NCBI GenBank assembly: GCA_947846985.1
Contig: CANTUZ010000011.1
Location: 30,995,589-31,059,588 of the forward strand
Direction of reading: 5' to 3'
Origin: Fratercula arctica
Taxonomy: Eukaryota > Chordata > Aves > Charadriiformes > Alcidae
Length of the DNA: 64,000 nt
Part shown: positions 56,601-60,902 of the stretch, one piece after another
How positions within the stretch are numbered: position 1 is the stretch's first letter
Layout of the letters: each line of letters begins with the position of its first letter
Made by a program: the position numbers and the translations under genes
Notes under the pieces: generated by a model
What the model was told of the DNA's origin: nothing
Seen by the model: the letters and a program-made list of their open reading frames with translations, nothing else
Databases searched by the model: none

Positions 56601-59600
56601 AGTTTGGGAAGCCCAGATTCAATCTCTAGTTCTTACTTCGATGTGAGCTTGGTTACGTCAAGGAGGGTTAGATACAGGAAAAAAGTGTTTGAGACTATGA
56701 ACTAATTTTAGTTTCCTGATCCCTACGTGGAACTAGCATCACTGACAGGTATTAAGGACTCATCAGGCTTCACAACCACCAGCGCACGGAGAGAGGAGCT
56801 GCCTCATCAGCAAATAGGAAATGCCAGTGACAAAGGTGTGTCTGAAATCCTGCCGCTCTCCACAGCTTGCAAATGTTGTCCTGGAATTACATATTTATGT
56901 CCTTTACTCCTTTAAAAGAATAACAGGCATCACTCTTTTCCTTCAAAGCATAACAAAAGGAGGAGCTGGTAACGTTAAGCCCCTTTTTAATACAGTGTTA
57001 TGACAATGGGAACGCTCGCTCTGCATTCAGGAGACCCAGACTCTACTGCCTGCAAGCCTGAAATCCACCTCTCGCCACCGGGCAGGCTGACGATGAAGCT
57101 GTTCCCTCTAGAATACAGAGAGAAACGGCATGTGGGGAAGGAAACAACTCCAACCCATAACCCAGTGGGTACGCAGGCAGATGGGGGCCTGACCTGAAAG
57201 CTAACAATTGCTAAATAAAGAAAATAGTTCTTAGTTTTCAACCCAATTCTAATAAGTGGACTGTAAAGTCATGTTGCCTCCTTCACTCCCTCTCCAGGCC
57301 ATGAATATTTAATTCTTTTATGCAAACTGGAAGAGTTGCAATGCAAGGTTAAATTAGCCTAAATAACCTTGAAATCCTTTTGTGAAGTTGGGCCTCTGAG
57401 TCAACTCCCAATCTGTAGAGAAATAACTTTCTTACACAACAAGTTCTGTTGTTCGCCGTATTTAAAATACCGTGTGGTACCACGACAAAAATCTTGAGGT
57501 TAGAGTTGATTTGACAAAATGTGTACCTTTGGTTCACCTTTAAGATCCATGGTTTAGTCAATCCAATTATTTAATAAATGTTTGTTCCTCAATTTTGAAT
57601 GCAAAATTCTTCCTGGGAAAAGGCATCGGTTACAGTATTCTCCAAATCTCATTTGATAACACAACACACACAGATGCTGGCATGTTTTGCCACTCCCCTA
57701 GTTCTTTAAGTGCAAACTTAATTAATACTACTTTTTCTTTTGGTTTATTTTTGCAGTAGGCCAAGCTCCCTACAGACCAGCTACAGGTATACGCCAAGTC
57801 AGTGTCTCATCCATATGTCATAAAGCAAACAAAATAAATAGACTTCTGGAAGCCTGACAGAGCTACCAGGTTTCACTTTTAATTCTCAAAGTGTTTTATG
57901 AACTTTCAACTCACAACCCTATAAATCATTCACATGATTGGAGTCAGTGCAGAGAAGCTGTGTCTCAGTGGTCAGCCTATGCAAAAACAGTTGCATGATC
58001 TCTCTCCAGAGGGCAGAAAAAAAAAATTATTATTCACCCTGCCAGCTAATCTTTAAAATCTGTAAATCTTAGATGCTTGCATTTTAAGAGGTAGAAATAA
58101 GAAAGAATGTTTGAAAATCCTTATTAGTAAAATCTTTACAAGGATAATGTGCATGCTTATTGTTATAAATGCTGTTTTAGCACTTGAATGATTTGCCTAT
58201 TCAGAAAAATAAATATCCAACACAACTATTAGATTGGAACTCGGCAATGAAGTAATAAAGTGATTTTTCAAATGCCTGAGAACTTACACATACACTTAGA
58301 AGATGGCAAAATGGCACACGTGATTCTGAATGCCGCAGCACAGCTGTCTATTGCATCTCTCTTACAGCTCAGTGAACACCGACTCCGGTCCTAGAGATTG
58401 ATTTTTTCCAAATTTTAGCAACACTAGGAATTCTACAATAAACAGACATTTTGATTGAACCTCATATGGATCACTGCCTCCCAATCTTACTAGCCTGCGT
58501 CACCTTGCTTTAGTTTTCATTTGCTGTTTGTAGCTCACAAGTAGAGAAACGCTGAATCAGATCATCTCCTAAGGTCCCTGGCAAGTCCGGCCTTCTGTGA
58601 TTGTAAACCAACTTTACAAACTCAGTCTTCCACTTCTAACAGCATCAAATAAATTATTCGGGTCTAACCGATCTAGTATTTAAAACACTGAGGCCTATTC
58701 TATGGCACACTTCTCAGAAAGTCCCACGGAAGCAAGCTAGCACCAATAACATTAGGCAAGTTTTAAAACATTTCTCTGCTATAAAACACTTGTTAAACTG
58801 GAAAAACAAACAGAAGAAATTGAACATCACAAATGAGACTCATCACTGTGGGGTTTTTTTCCACTCCTTGTTGCAAAGTTACCAATAATCTATAGCTTTC
58901 ATTCATTATCTGCTTACAACTTCAAGTAGCATTGTTACTCTTCAAACGAACTGGGCCATTAATGGGCTTTTGCTAATCACAGGTGAAAGGTCACTCTCAT
59001 TTAGCAGTACACTAAGAAATAAACATAACATACTGACATATCAGAGAAAGGGATGACTGTTCAAATACTGACATGGATTACATTAAGAATGAAAATATTT
59101 TAGCTCAAGAGAAGATATTATCAGTGCTGGTCACACAGCTTCCTCAGGACTATTTATAGTCTTAAAAAAAAAAATCCAACTAGAAACACAGTAAAGACAA
59201 TAAGTAACCTATGCCCTACCTTGTAGCTTTGAGATTATACATTGATTTAATAATAATGCTAATAACACCGCTCACTGACAGGCCGCAAGTCCCAAATCCA
59301 AAGCGACAGGATTGTAGTTTCCATTCTCCTTCCCATGCACGTCCTCTCGTAACTAGTTACGAGCAGGGAAACTTTTACTCCAAGAATGAATCGCACTCAC
59401 CTTCTCGGCAAAGTCGCATTGCTTCTCGGTTTCTTCCGTATTCTTTGAAACTTTCTTCTAATGCTGTTCCTAAAACCGAAAAGCCACAAGATCTCAGACC
59501 CCGCAGGAGTCACAGACTGGGGCTGACCTGTAGCCCGTTCCCCCACGGGAATAAACCAGCACATCAGGGATACGCGCTCCTAAATAACAGCTTTGGAGAG

Positions 59601-60313
59601 ACACCGATCCGCCGTCCCGTCCCCGGGGGTGGGGAGGACGCTGTCAGCGGCGGGGGCCGCCTCACCTGAAGCGGGGGCTCCCCCCGCTCCGAGCCCGGGC
59701 TGAATGGAGGGCAGGAGGTGCCGGCCTCCGGGGACTGGCTCAGACCTCCCCGCACCGTGTCCCGGATTACAGGAACTGGGGCAGGCGCTGCCCGCTCCGC
59801 GCCGCTCCCGCGCCCCCGGGAACCGCGTACCGGACAACGAACTCGGCCGCGACATTGGAGGCGGAGGCGGGGGCGGTGGGAACACGGACCCAACCGCCTC
59901 CCCGGGCCCGGGACCCGCGGCGCCCTCCTGCAGTGTCGTACCGGCGCCCCGCGGTCCCTCCGGCGGCGGGGCCGCGCCCGGGGCACCCCCAGCTCGGCGG
60001 GGAGCGGGGGCCGGGCCGGTAGAGGCGGTTGGTGGTGGGGCGGTGGCCGCTCACCGTCGTTCCCGTGAAGTTTAGCAGCATCGACCCAGTGGCTCCAGGG
60101 CTGCCCCAGCATCGCCTCGGGGCTGGGCAGGGACCTGCGCTCCCCGACGGCCGCCATTGCCGCTGCGGTGGCGGCGGGGCCGGCGCCGCTCCCGCCTCCT
60201 CCGCCTCCGCCTCCTTCGCCGTGGCGGGGCCGCCGCTGCTGCCGCTGCCGCTGCCTGGCCGCCGCCGCGCTGCGCTGCTCCCTCCTGACGTCACACGCGG
60301 CCCGCGCCGACAT
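795..60313 (-). CDS. ATXN7: ATXN7, ataxin-7, SAGA deubiquitinase-module subunit (complete spliced CDS, 11 coding exons)
   Basis: Spliced minus-strand CDS, from high to low coordinate: 60313-60055, 59469-59401, 36626-36522, 9072-8820, 8124-7862, 7084-7002, 5250-4985, 4569-4371, 3501-3380, 3104-2150, 812-795. Every junction has GT..AG ends and the phases join without a frameshift, giving 863 residues. Ataxin-7 is the metazoan counterpart of yeast Sgf73; it tethers the USP22 deubiquitinase module to SAGA and acts in the nucleus on ubiquitinated H2B. Visible parts: zinc finger C128/C131/H143/H148; Ser-rich linker; VKVE sumoylation consensus at K235; SCA7 zinc motif C326, C337, C343, H346; basic GRRKRF (356-361); a family-conserved block (500-540); Ser-rich tail with KKRK at 682-685 and 805-808; terminal PKARP. 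The N-terminal [15 protein letters not shown] block and the PKARP end fit ATXN7 better than the ATXN7L paralogues. Identification is by recalled similarity to the human protein. The polyglutamine tract is nearly absent. Confidence 0.96.
1497..1523 (+). repeat. A27 homopolymer
   Basis: Uninterrupted A run inside intron 10, followed by CAAAAAACCCCAAA. Confidence 0.9.
1754..1759 (-). terminator. Candidate intronic polyadenylation signal AATAAA
   Basis: AATAAA on the sense strand about 385 nt past the in-frame stop that follows exon 10. It could end a composite last exon. Hexamers are common by chance in AT-rich introns. Confidence 0.2.
1829..1865 (+). repeat. T37 homopolymer
   Basis: Uninterrupted T run on the plus strand, A37 in ATXN7 sense, inside intron 10. 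No retrocopy body or target-site duplication could be recognised around it. Confidence 0.9.
2150..3104 (-). CDS. ATXN7: ATXN7 coding exon 10 (large Ser-rich C-terminal exon)
   Basis: Acceptor CACCTGCAG|GAAAATTCC and donor CATCAG|GTATGA. It encodes residues 541-858, [19 protein letters not shown] through [10 protein letters not shown]. It is Ser/Thr/Pro-rich and mostly disordered, with two KKRK nuclear-signal candidates (682-685, 805-808) and conserved islands such as [19 protein letters not shown] (745-763) and [20 protein letters not shown] (788-807). A five-unit AGC run encodes S818-S822. Reading into the intron adds only Val and then TGA (2146-2144), so intron retention would give an 859-residue protein ending HQV. 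Confidence 0.95.
2258..2272 (-). repeat. (AGC)5 trinucleotide repeat coding S818-S822
   Basis: Plus strand shows gct x5; in the ATXN7 frame this is AGC x5 (Ser). It is a CAG-class repeat in the last large exon, read in the Ser rather than the Gln frame. Confidence 0.85.
3380..3501 (-). CDS. ATXN7: ATXN7 coding exon 9 (family-conserved block)
   Basis: Acceptor CTTTTCAG|TTTTGC and donor TGGAA|GTGAGT. It encodes residues 500-539, [20 protein letters not shown] then [20 protein letters not shown], plus two bases of a Lys codon. This aromatic/basic block is shared by ATXN7 and its paralogues and is more conserved than the flanking disordered exons. I do not know its precise role. Confidence 0.95.
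3502..4370 (-). other. ATXN7 intron 8
   Basis: 869 nt, GTACGT..CTTTTCAG. Contains a TA-rich microsatellite-like stretch at about 3801-3823 and a T run at about 3860. No coding content. Confidence 0.85.
4371..4569 (-). CDS. ATXN7: ATXN7 coding exon 8 (acidic, disordered)
   Basis: Acceptor TTGCCCAG|GCCTCC and donor GCCGCT|GTACGT. It encodes residues 434-499, [16 protein letters not shown] through [11 protein letters not shown]. An acidic patch ([18 protein letters not shown]) is conserved with human. The donor is non-typical (T at -1, GTACGT), but it is the only nearby site that joins in phase to exon 9; the alternative GTAAAA 11 nt downstream would break the frame. Confidence 0.93.
4570..4984 (-). 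other. ATXN7 intron 7
   Basis: 415 nt, GTAAGG..TTGCCCAG. Nothing else seen. Confidence 0.85.
4985..5250 (-). CDS. ATXN7: ATXN7 coding exon 7 (end of SCA7 domain, basic region)
   Basis: Acceptor TTTTGCAG|ACACATTCC and donor CCAAG|GTAAGG. It encodes residues 345-432, [19 protein letters not shown] through [10 protein letters not shown], then AG of an Arg codon. H346 completes the SCA7 zinc motif. GRRKRF (356-361) is a plausible nuclear-import patch. The helix-like [17 protein letters not shown] stretch is followed by a Pro/His/Gln-rich disordered tail ([19 protein letters not shown]). Confidence 0.95.
5251..7001 (-). other. ATXN7 intron 6
   Basis: 1751 nt, GTAAGA..TTTTGCAG, splitting the SCA7 zinc motif between C343 and H346. 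Contains a perfect 13-bp-arm hairpin at 5681-5709 and a short TA-rich stretch near 5870. No coding content. Confidence 0.85.
5681..5709. repeat. Perfect hairpin: 13-bp arms, 3-nt loop
   Basis: GGTTCCTTCTATA, TAC, then its exact reverse complement. Intronic. Confidence 0.9.
7002..7084 (-). CDS. ATXN7: ATXN7 coding exon 6 (first part of SCA7 domain)
   Basis: Acceptor TTTGACAG|AGAGAGAA and donor TGCAAG|GTAAGA. It encodes residues 318-344: [19 protein letters not shown], then CTRSLTCK. It contributes C326, C337 and C343 of the SCA7 zinc motif C-x10-C-x5-C-x2-H; the final His comes from exon 7. In the family this domain binds nucleosomes through H2A/H2B. The exon ends on a codon boundary. Confidence 0.95.
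7085..7861 (-). other. ATXN7 intron 5
   Basis: 777 nt, GTAATT..TTTGACAG. AT-rich; nothing else seen. Confidence 0.85.
7862..8124 (-). CDS. ATXN7: ATXN7 coding exon 5 (sumoylation motif, Pro-rich)
   Basis: Acceptor AATAATAG|TATGACT and donor TTGTCAG|GTAATT. It encodes residues 230-316, [13 protein letters not shown] through [10 protein letters not shown], then G of a Glu codon. K235 lies in VKVE, a psi-K-x-E sumoylation consensus; I believe it corresponds to human K257, reported to be SUMO-modified. The middle is Pro/Ser/Leu-rich ([20 protein letters not shown]) and strongly conserved. The acceptor has a poor pyrimidine tract (ATAAATAATAG) but the phase and protein match are unambiguous. Confidence 0.95.
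8125..8819 (-). other. ATXN7 intron 4
   Basis: 695 nt, GTGAGT..AATAATAG. AT-rich; nothing else seen. Confidence 0.85.
8820..9072 (-). CDS. ATXN7: ATXN7 coding exon 4 (Ser-rich linker)
   Basis: Acceptor CTTTTCAG|AAAGAAG and donor AAAAT|GTGAGT. It encodes residues 146-228, [11 protein letters not shown] through SKVPHDK, then AT of an Ile codon. It begins by completing the first zinc finger (H148) and continues as a low-complexity Ser/Gly/Asn linker ([13 protein letters not shown]), then [11 protein letters not shown]. It corresponds in length and order to the human linker exon. An overlapping 162-codon open frame on the plus strand is its antisense shadow. Confidence 0.95.
11306..11330 (+). 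repeat. T25 homopolymer
   Basis: Uninterrupted T run in intron 3; no associated element seen. Confidence 0.9.
12231..12248. repeat. 18-bp AT palindrome
   Basis: ATATATGATATCATATAT is its own reverse complement, inside a TA/GATA-rich patch (12220-12260). Confidence 0.9.
13511..13539 (+). repeat. T29 homopolymer
   Basis: Uninterrupted T run in intron 3; no associated element seen. Confidence 0.9.
20380..20960. other. GC-rich intronic patch
   Basis: About 600 bp of clearly higher GC with scattered CpG inside AT-rich intron 3. Several overlapping open frames of 70-170 codons occur on both strands, as expected from the composition. Short imperfect direct repeats are present (GGTTCCTCCA at 20811 and 20827, a variant at 20846; GGCCAGCCTCAG twice near 20590 and 20635). 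No known gene or element recognised. Confidence 0.55.
22009..22030 (+). repeat. T22 homopolymer
   Basis: Uninterrupted T run in intron 3. Confidence 0.9.
23583..23619 (+). repeat. A37 homopolymer
   Basis: Uninterrupted A run in intron 3, flanked by GGGAGGGGG on the left and GGGAAAAC on the right. There is no AATAAA upstream, so a retrocopy tail is unlikely. Confidence 0.9.
28970..29000. repeat. Perfect hairpin: 14-bp arms, 3-nt loop
   Basis: GAAATTAAACTACT, CCT, then its exact reverse complement. Intronic. Confidence 0.9.
29390..29425. repeat. Near-perfect hairpin: 17-bp arms, 2-nt spacer
   Basis: Arms 29390-29406 and 29409-29425 pair at 16 of 17 positions around a GG spacer. In a minus-strand (ATXN7 sense) RNA the one mismatch would be a G-U wobble. 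Confidence 0.85.
31051..31135 (+). repeat. A/C-only low-complexity tract (85 nt)
   Basis: Eighty-five bases without G or T on the plus strand, built from CAAAA and CAA units. Confidence 0.9.
36522..36626 (-). CDS. ATXN7: ATXN7 coding exon 3 (first zinc finger, 105 nt)
   Basis: An isolated exon between the two giant introns. Acceptor GTTTTTAG|ATATGCC and donor TTATG|GTAAGTG. It encodes residues 111-144, starting [15 protein letters not shown] and including [18 protein letters not shown]128 and C131 plus H143, with H148 from the next exon, form a C-x2-C-x11-H-x4-H zinc finger. By family knowledge this finger (ZnF1 of Sgf73/ataxin-7) inserts into the deubiquitinase module and helps activate USP22. 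Compared with the recalled human exon the differences are few and conservative, as expected for this most constrained domain. Confidence 0.96.
39055..39270 (-). mobile_element. CR1 LINE 3'-end fragment
   Basis: The plus strand reads as the reverse complement of the CR1 3' region: a degenerate ATTCTATG-type end (near 39060), AAAGATCATTTAGTTCCACC, GGGCAGGGACACCTCCTACT, GTTGCTCAAAGCCCCATCCA, ACCTCCAGGGATGGGGCAGC, then TCTCTGGGCAACCTG and AGTAAAGAATTTCTT. CR1 is the dominant avian retrotransposon and is usually 5'-truncated as here. No reverse-transcriptase frame is left. Confidence 0.93.
48152..48229 (+). repeat. Degenerate 39-bp tandem repeat, two copies plus a partial
   Basis: Units 48152-48190 (starting CATATGGAGG) and 48191-48229 (starting CATACGGAGT) align end to end without gaps at roughly three-quarters identity by eye. 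Each ends GGCACAG(C/A)AAAGA. A partial earlier copy ends GTCACAGAAGA just before the first unit. Confidence 0.65.
58552..58606 (+). mobile_element. Probable old CR1 3' terminus
   Basis: The plus strand reads CAGATCATCTCCTAAGGTCC then CTGGCAAGTCCGGCCTTCTG and TGATTG. This aligns by eye with the CR1 end (GATGATCTCCTGAGGTCCCTTCCAACC...ATTCTATGATT). Upstream sequence is too diverged to follow, so this is a short, ancient fragment. Confidence 0.5.
59401..59469 (-). CDS. ATXN7: ATXN7 coding exon 2 (69 nt)
   Basis: Acceptor CGGTTTTAG|GAACA and donor GAGAAG|GTGAGT. Entering with two bases of the Gly codon, it reads [19 protein letters not shown] followed by CRE and the G of the next Asp codon (residues 88-109). 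This matches the recalled human segment TELDESFKEFGKNREVMGL. It is too short to appear as a stand-alone open frame and was found by reading the minus strand for the expected peptide. It lies 585 nt from exon 1 and 22.8 kb from exon 3. Confidence 0.95.
59470..60054 (-). other. ATXN7 intron 1 (between coding exons 1 and 2)
   Basis: Donor GTGAGC, acceptor TTTTAG. The right half remains in the CpG island; the left half returns to average composition. No other feature recognised. Confidence 0.85.
60055..60313 (-). CDS. ATXN7: ATXN7 coding exon 1 (start codon, vestigial polyQ region)
   Basis: Residues 1-86 plus the first base of G87. The start is ATG at 60313-60311, giving MSARAAC, which matches the conserved MSERAA start of mammalian ataxin-7; there is an A at -3. 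An in-frame ATG 36 nt upstream lies inside the probable 5'UTR intron and is not preferred. After Ala16-19 comes the glutamine region (Q21, Q23, Q25, Q26 interleaved with Arg), then eight glycines (G34-G41), then the conserved [19 protein letters not shown] block from M53. The exon ends GACG|GTGAGC, so the Gly codon is split. Human ataxin-7 has a CAG run followed by proline-rich sequence here; this bird has neither. Confidence 0.95.
60191..60214 (-). repeat. Polyglycine-coding run (G34-G41)
   Basis: Eight consecutive Gly codons in exon 1, appearing on the plus strand as cct/ccg/cc-type repeats. It occupies the position of the proline-rich stretch that follows polyQ in human ataxin-7. Confidence 0.8.
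60230..60256 (-). repeat. Vestigial CAG/CGG repeat (SCA7 polyQ site)
   Basis: Codons 20-28 read AGG CAG CGG CAG CGG CAG CAG CGG CGG on the coding strand, i.e. R-QRQRQQ-RR. This is the position of the human polyglutamine tract. The longest uninterrupted CAG run is two. Confidence 0.85.
60286..60293. promoter_or_regulatory. Palindromic CRE (TGACGTCA) inside coding exon 1
   Basis: A perfect TGACGTCA 20-27 nt downstream of the ATG, overlapping codons C7-D8-V9. As I recall, the human gene also has TGACGTCA here, encoding DDV. A CREB/ATF site within a CpG island is a plausible regulatory element, but binding is not shown. Confidence 0.45.
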
Positions 60314-60324
60314 TCTTTCCGCTG
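60314..60324 (-). other. ATXN7: ATXN7 5'UTR portion of coding exon 1
   Basis: The minus strand reads ...CTCGTTACATTATAG|CAGCGGAAAGA immediately before the ATG. The pyrimidine-containing run plus AG looks like a true acceptor; the AG three bases on (TATAGCAG|CGG) is an alternative. GGAAAGAATG matches my memory of the human context. Confidence 0.65.
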
Positions 60325-60470
60325 CTATAATGTAACGAGAAAAAGTCATCGGGCGCTTAAGGTGGCGCCGGGGTTTTAAGGAAGCGCCGCGCCGCTGTCA
60401 ACCCGCTCGCTCCTTTCCTTCCCCCACCCCCCCTCACACCAACCCCCCCCCCCGGGCGGCATCGACTCAC
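60325..60470 (-). other. ATXN7: Probable 146-bp intron in the ATXN7 5'UTR
   Basis: A textbook donor on the minus strand, GCAGAG|GTGAGT (GT at 60470-60469), faces the acceptor at 60326-60325. The intervening sequence is GC-rich with C runs on the plus strand (C11 at 60443-60453). Human ATXN7 also has non-coding upstream exons. This is inferred from splice signals only. Confidence 0.55.
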
Positions 60471-60620
60471 CTCTGCGGCGGCCTGGGGGGCAGGAGCCGG
60501 GTGCCCATTATTGTATTGGGAGGGGGAGGGAGGGGGGAGGAGGGGGTGAGCGCTGCCTTCCTCTTCACCGCGTTTGCGCGAACAAAGCCGCGGAATGAGG
60601 GAGAGGAGGGAAGGAGTTGG
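60471..60620 (-). other. ATXN7: Candidate non-coding first exon of ATXN7 (start undefined)
   Basis: The 3' boundary at 60471 is set by the GTGAGT donor. The 5' boundary (transcription start) cannot be seen; the right coordinate is only a guess. A CCAAT element on the minus strand at 60519-60515 lies inside or just upstream of it. Confidence 0.35.
60515..60519 (-). promoter_or_regulatory. CCAAT element
   Basis: CCAAT on the minus strand (CCTCCCAATACAATAATGG) 44 nt upstream of the 5'UTR donor. A five-base match has little weight by itself; its position in the island is the only support. Confidence 0.25.
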
Positions 60621-60695
60621 GGGAAGGCTAAACCGCGACCCTACACAAACAACGGCCGCATCACAACCCCGCCTGGCACCCGCTGCCCCGGGAAA

Positions 60696-60733
60696 GGGGG
60701 GGGGGGGGGGGGGGGGTGAGGGAGGGGGGGGGG
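60696..60733 (+). repeat. Long G runs (G21 and G10), potential G-quadruplex
   Basis: G21 at 60696-60716, then TGAGGGA, then G10 at 60724-60733 on the plus strand. Together with the GGGAGGGGGAGGG-type tract at about 60518-60547 they make a strong quadruplex-forming strand opposite the ATXN7 sense strand. Confidence 0.85.
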
Positions 60734-60838
60734 CGGATCAACGACGCGACGCGGCGGGGTGGAGCCGGGCTTGCGCGTCCCGCCCCCTCCTCGCCGGTCC
60801 ACCTTAAAACCGGCGCCTCCTTAAAGGCGACGGTGGCG

Positions 60839-60902
60839 TCCCCCGACCCCTCCCCGCCCGGGGCCGCCGTTCGGCGGCCCCGGGCGGGGAGGGGTCGGGG
60901 GA
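60839..60902. repeat. Perfect 31-bp inverted repeat with 2-nt spacer (GC palindrome)
   Basis: Arms 60839-60869 and 60872-60902 are exact reverse complements, separated by TT. The arms are almost pure G+C, contain GGGCGGGG and CGGGGG motifs, and the right arm ends exactly where the sequence switches from GC-rich to AT-rich. Confidence 0.9.

Larger units (their letters stand above)
36627..59400 (-). other. ATXN7 intron 2 (22.8 kb)
   Basis: Donor GTGAGT, acceptor TTTTTAG. Mostly AT-rich unique sequence. It contains the CR1 remnants at 39,055-39,270 and 58,552-58,606, a degenerate 39-bp tandem repeat at 48,152-48,229 and several A/T homopolymers. None of the short open frames resembles a protein I know, and I see no structural RNA gene. 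Confidence 0.8.

Noticed and set aside
60347..60349. Upstream in-frame ATG as the ATXN7 start
   Set aside because: It falls inside the probable 5'UTR intron, and the conserved start is MSARAA at 60313.
59704..60379. Several 100-125-codon plus-strand open frames opposite exon 1
   Set aside because: They are low-complexity Gly/Pro/Arg/Ala frames caused by CpG-rich composition opposite the real ATXN7 exon; no recognisable protein.
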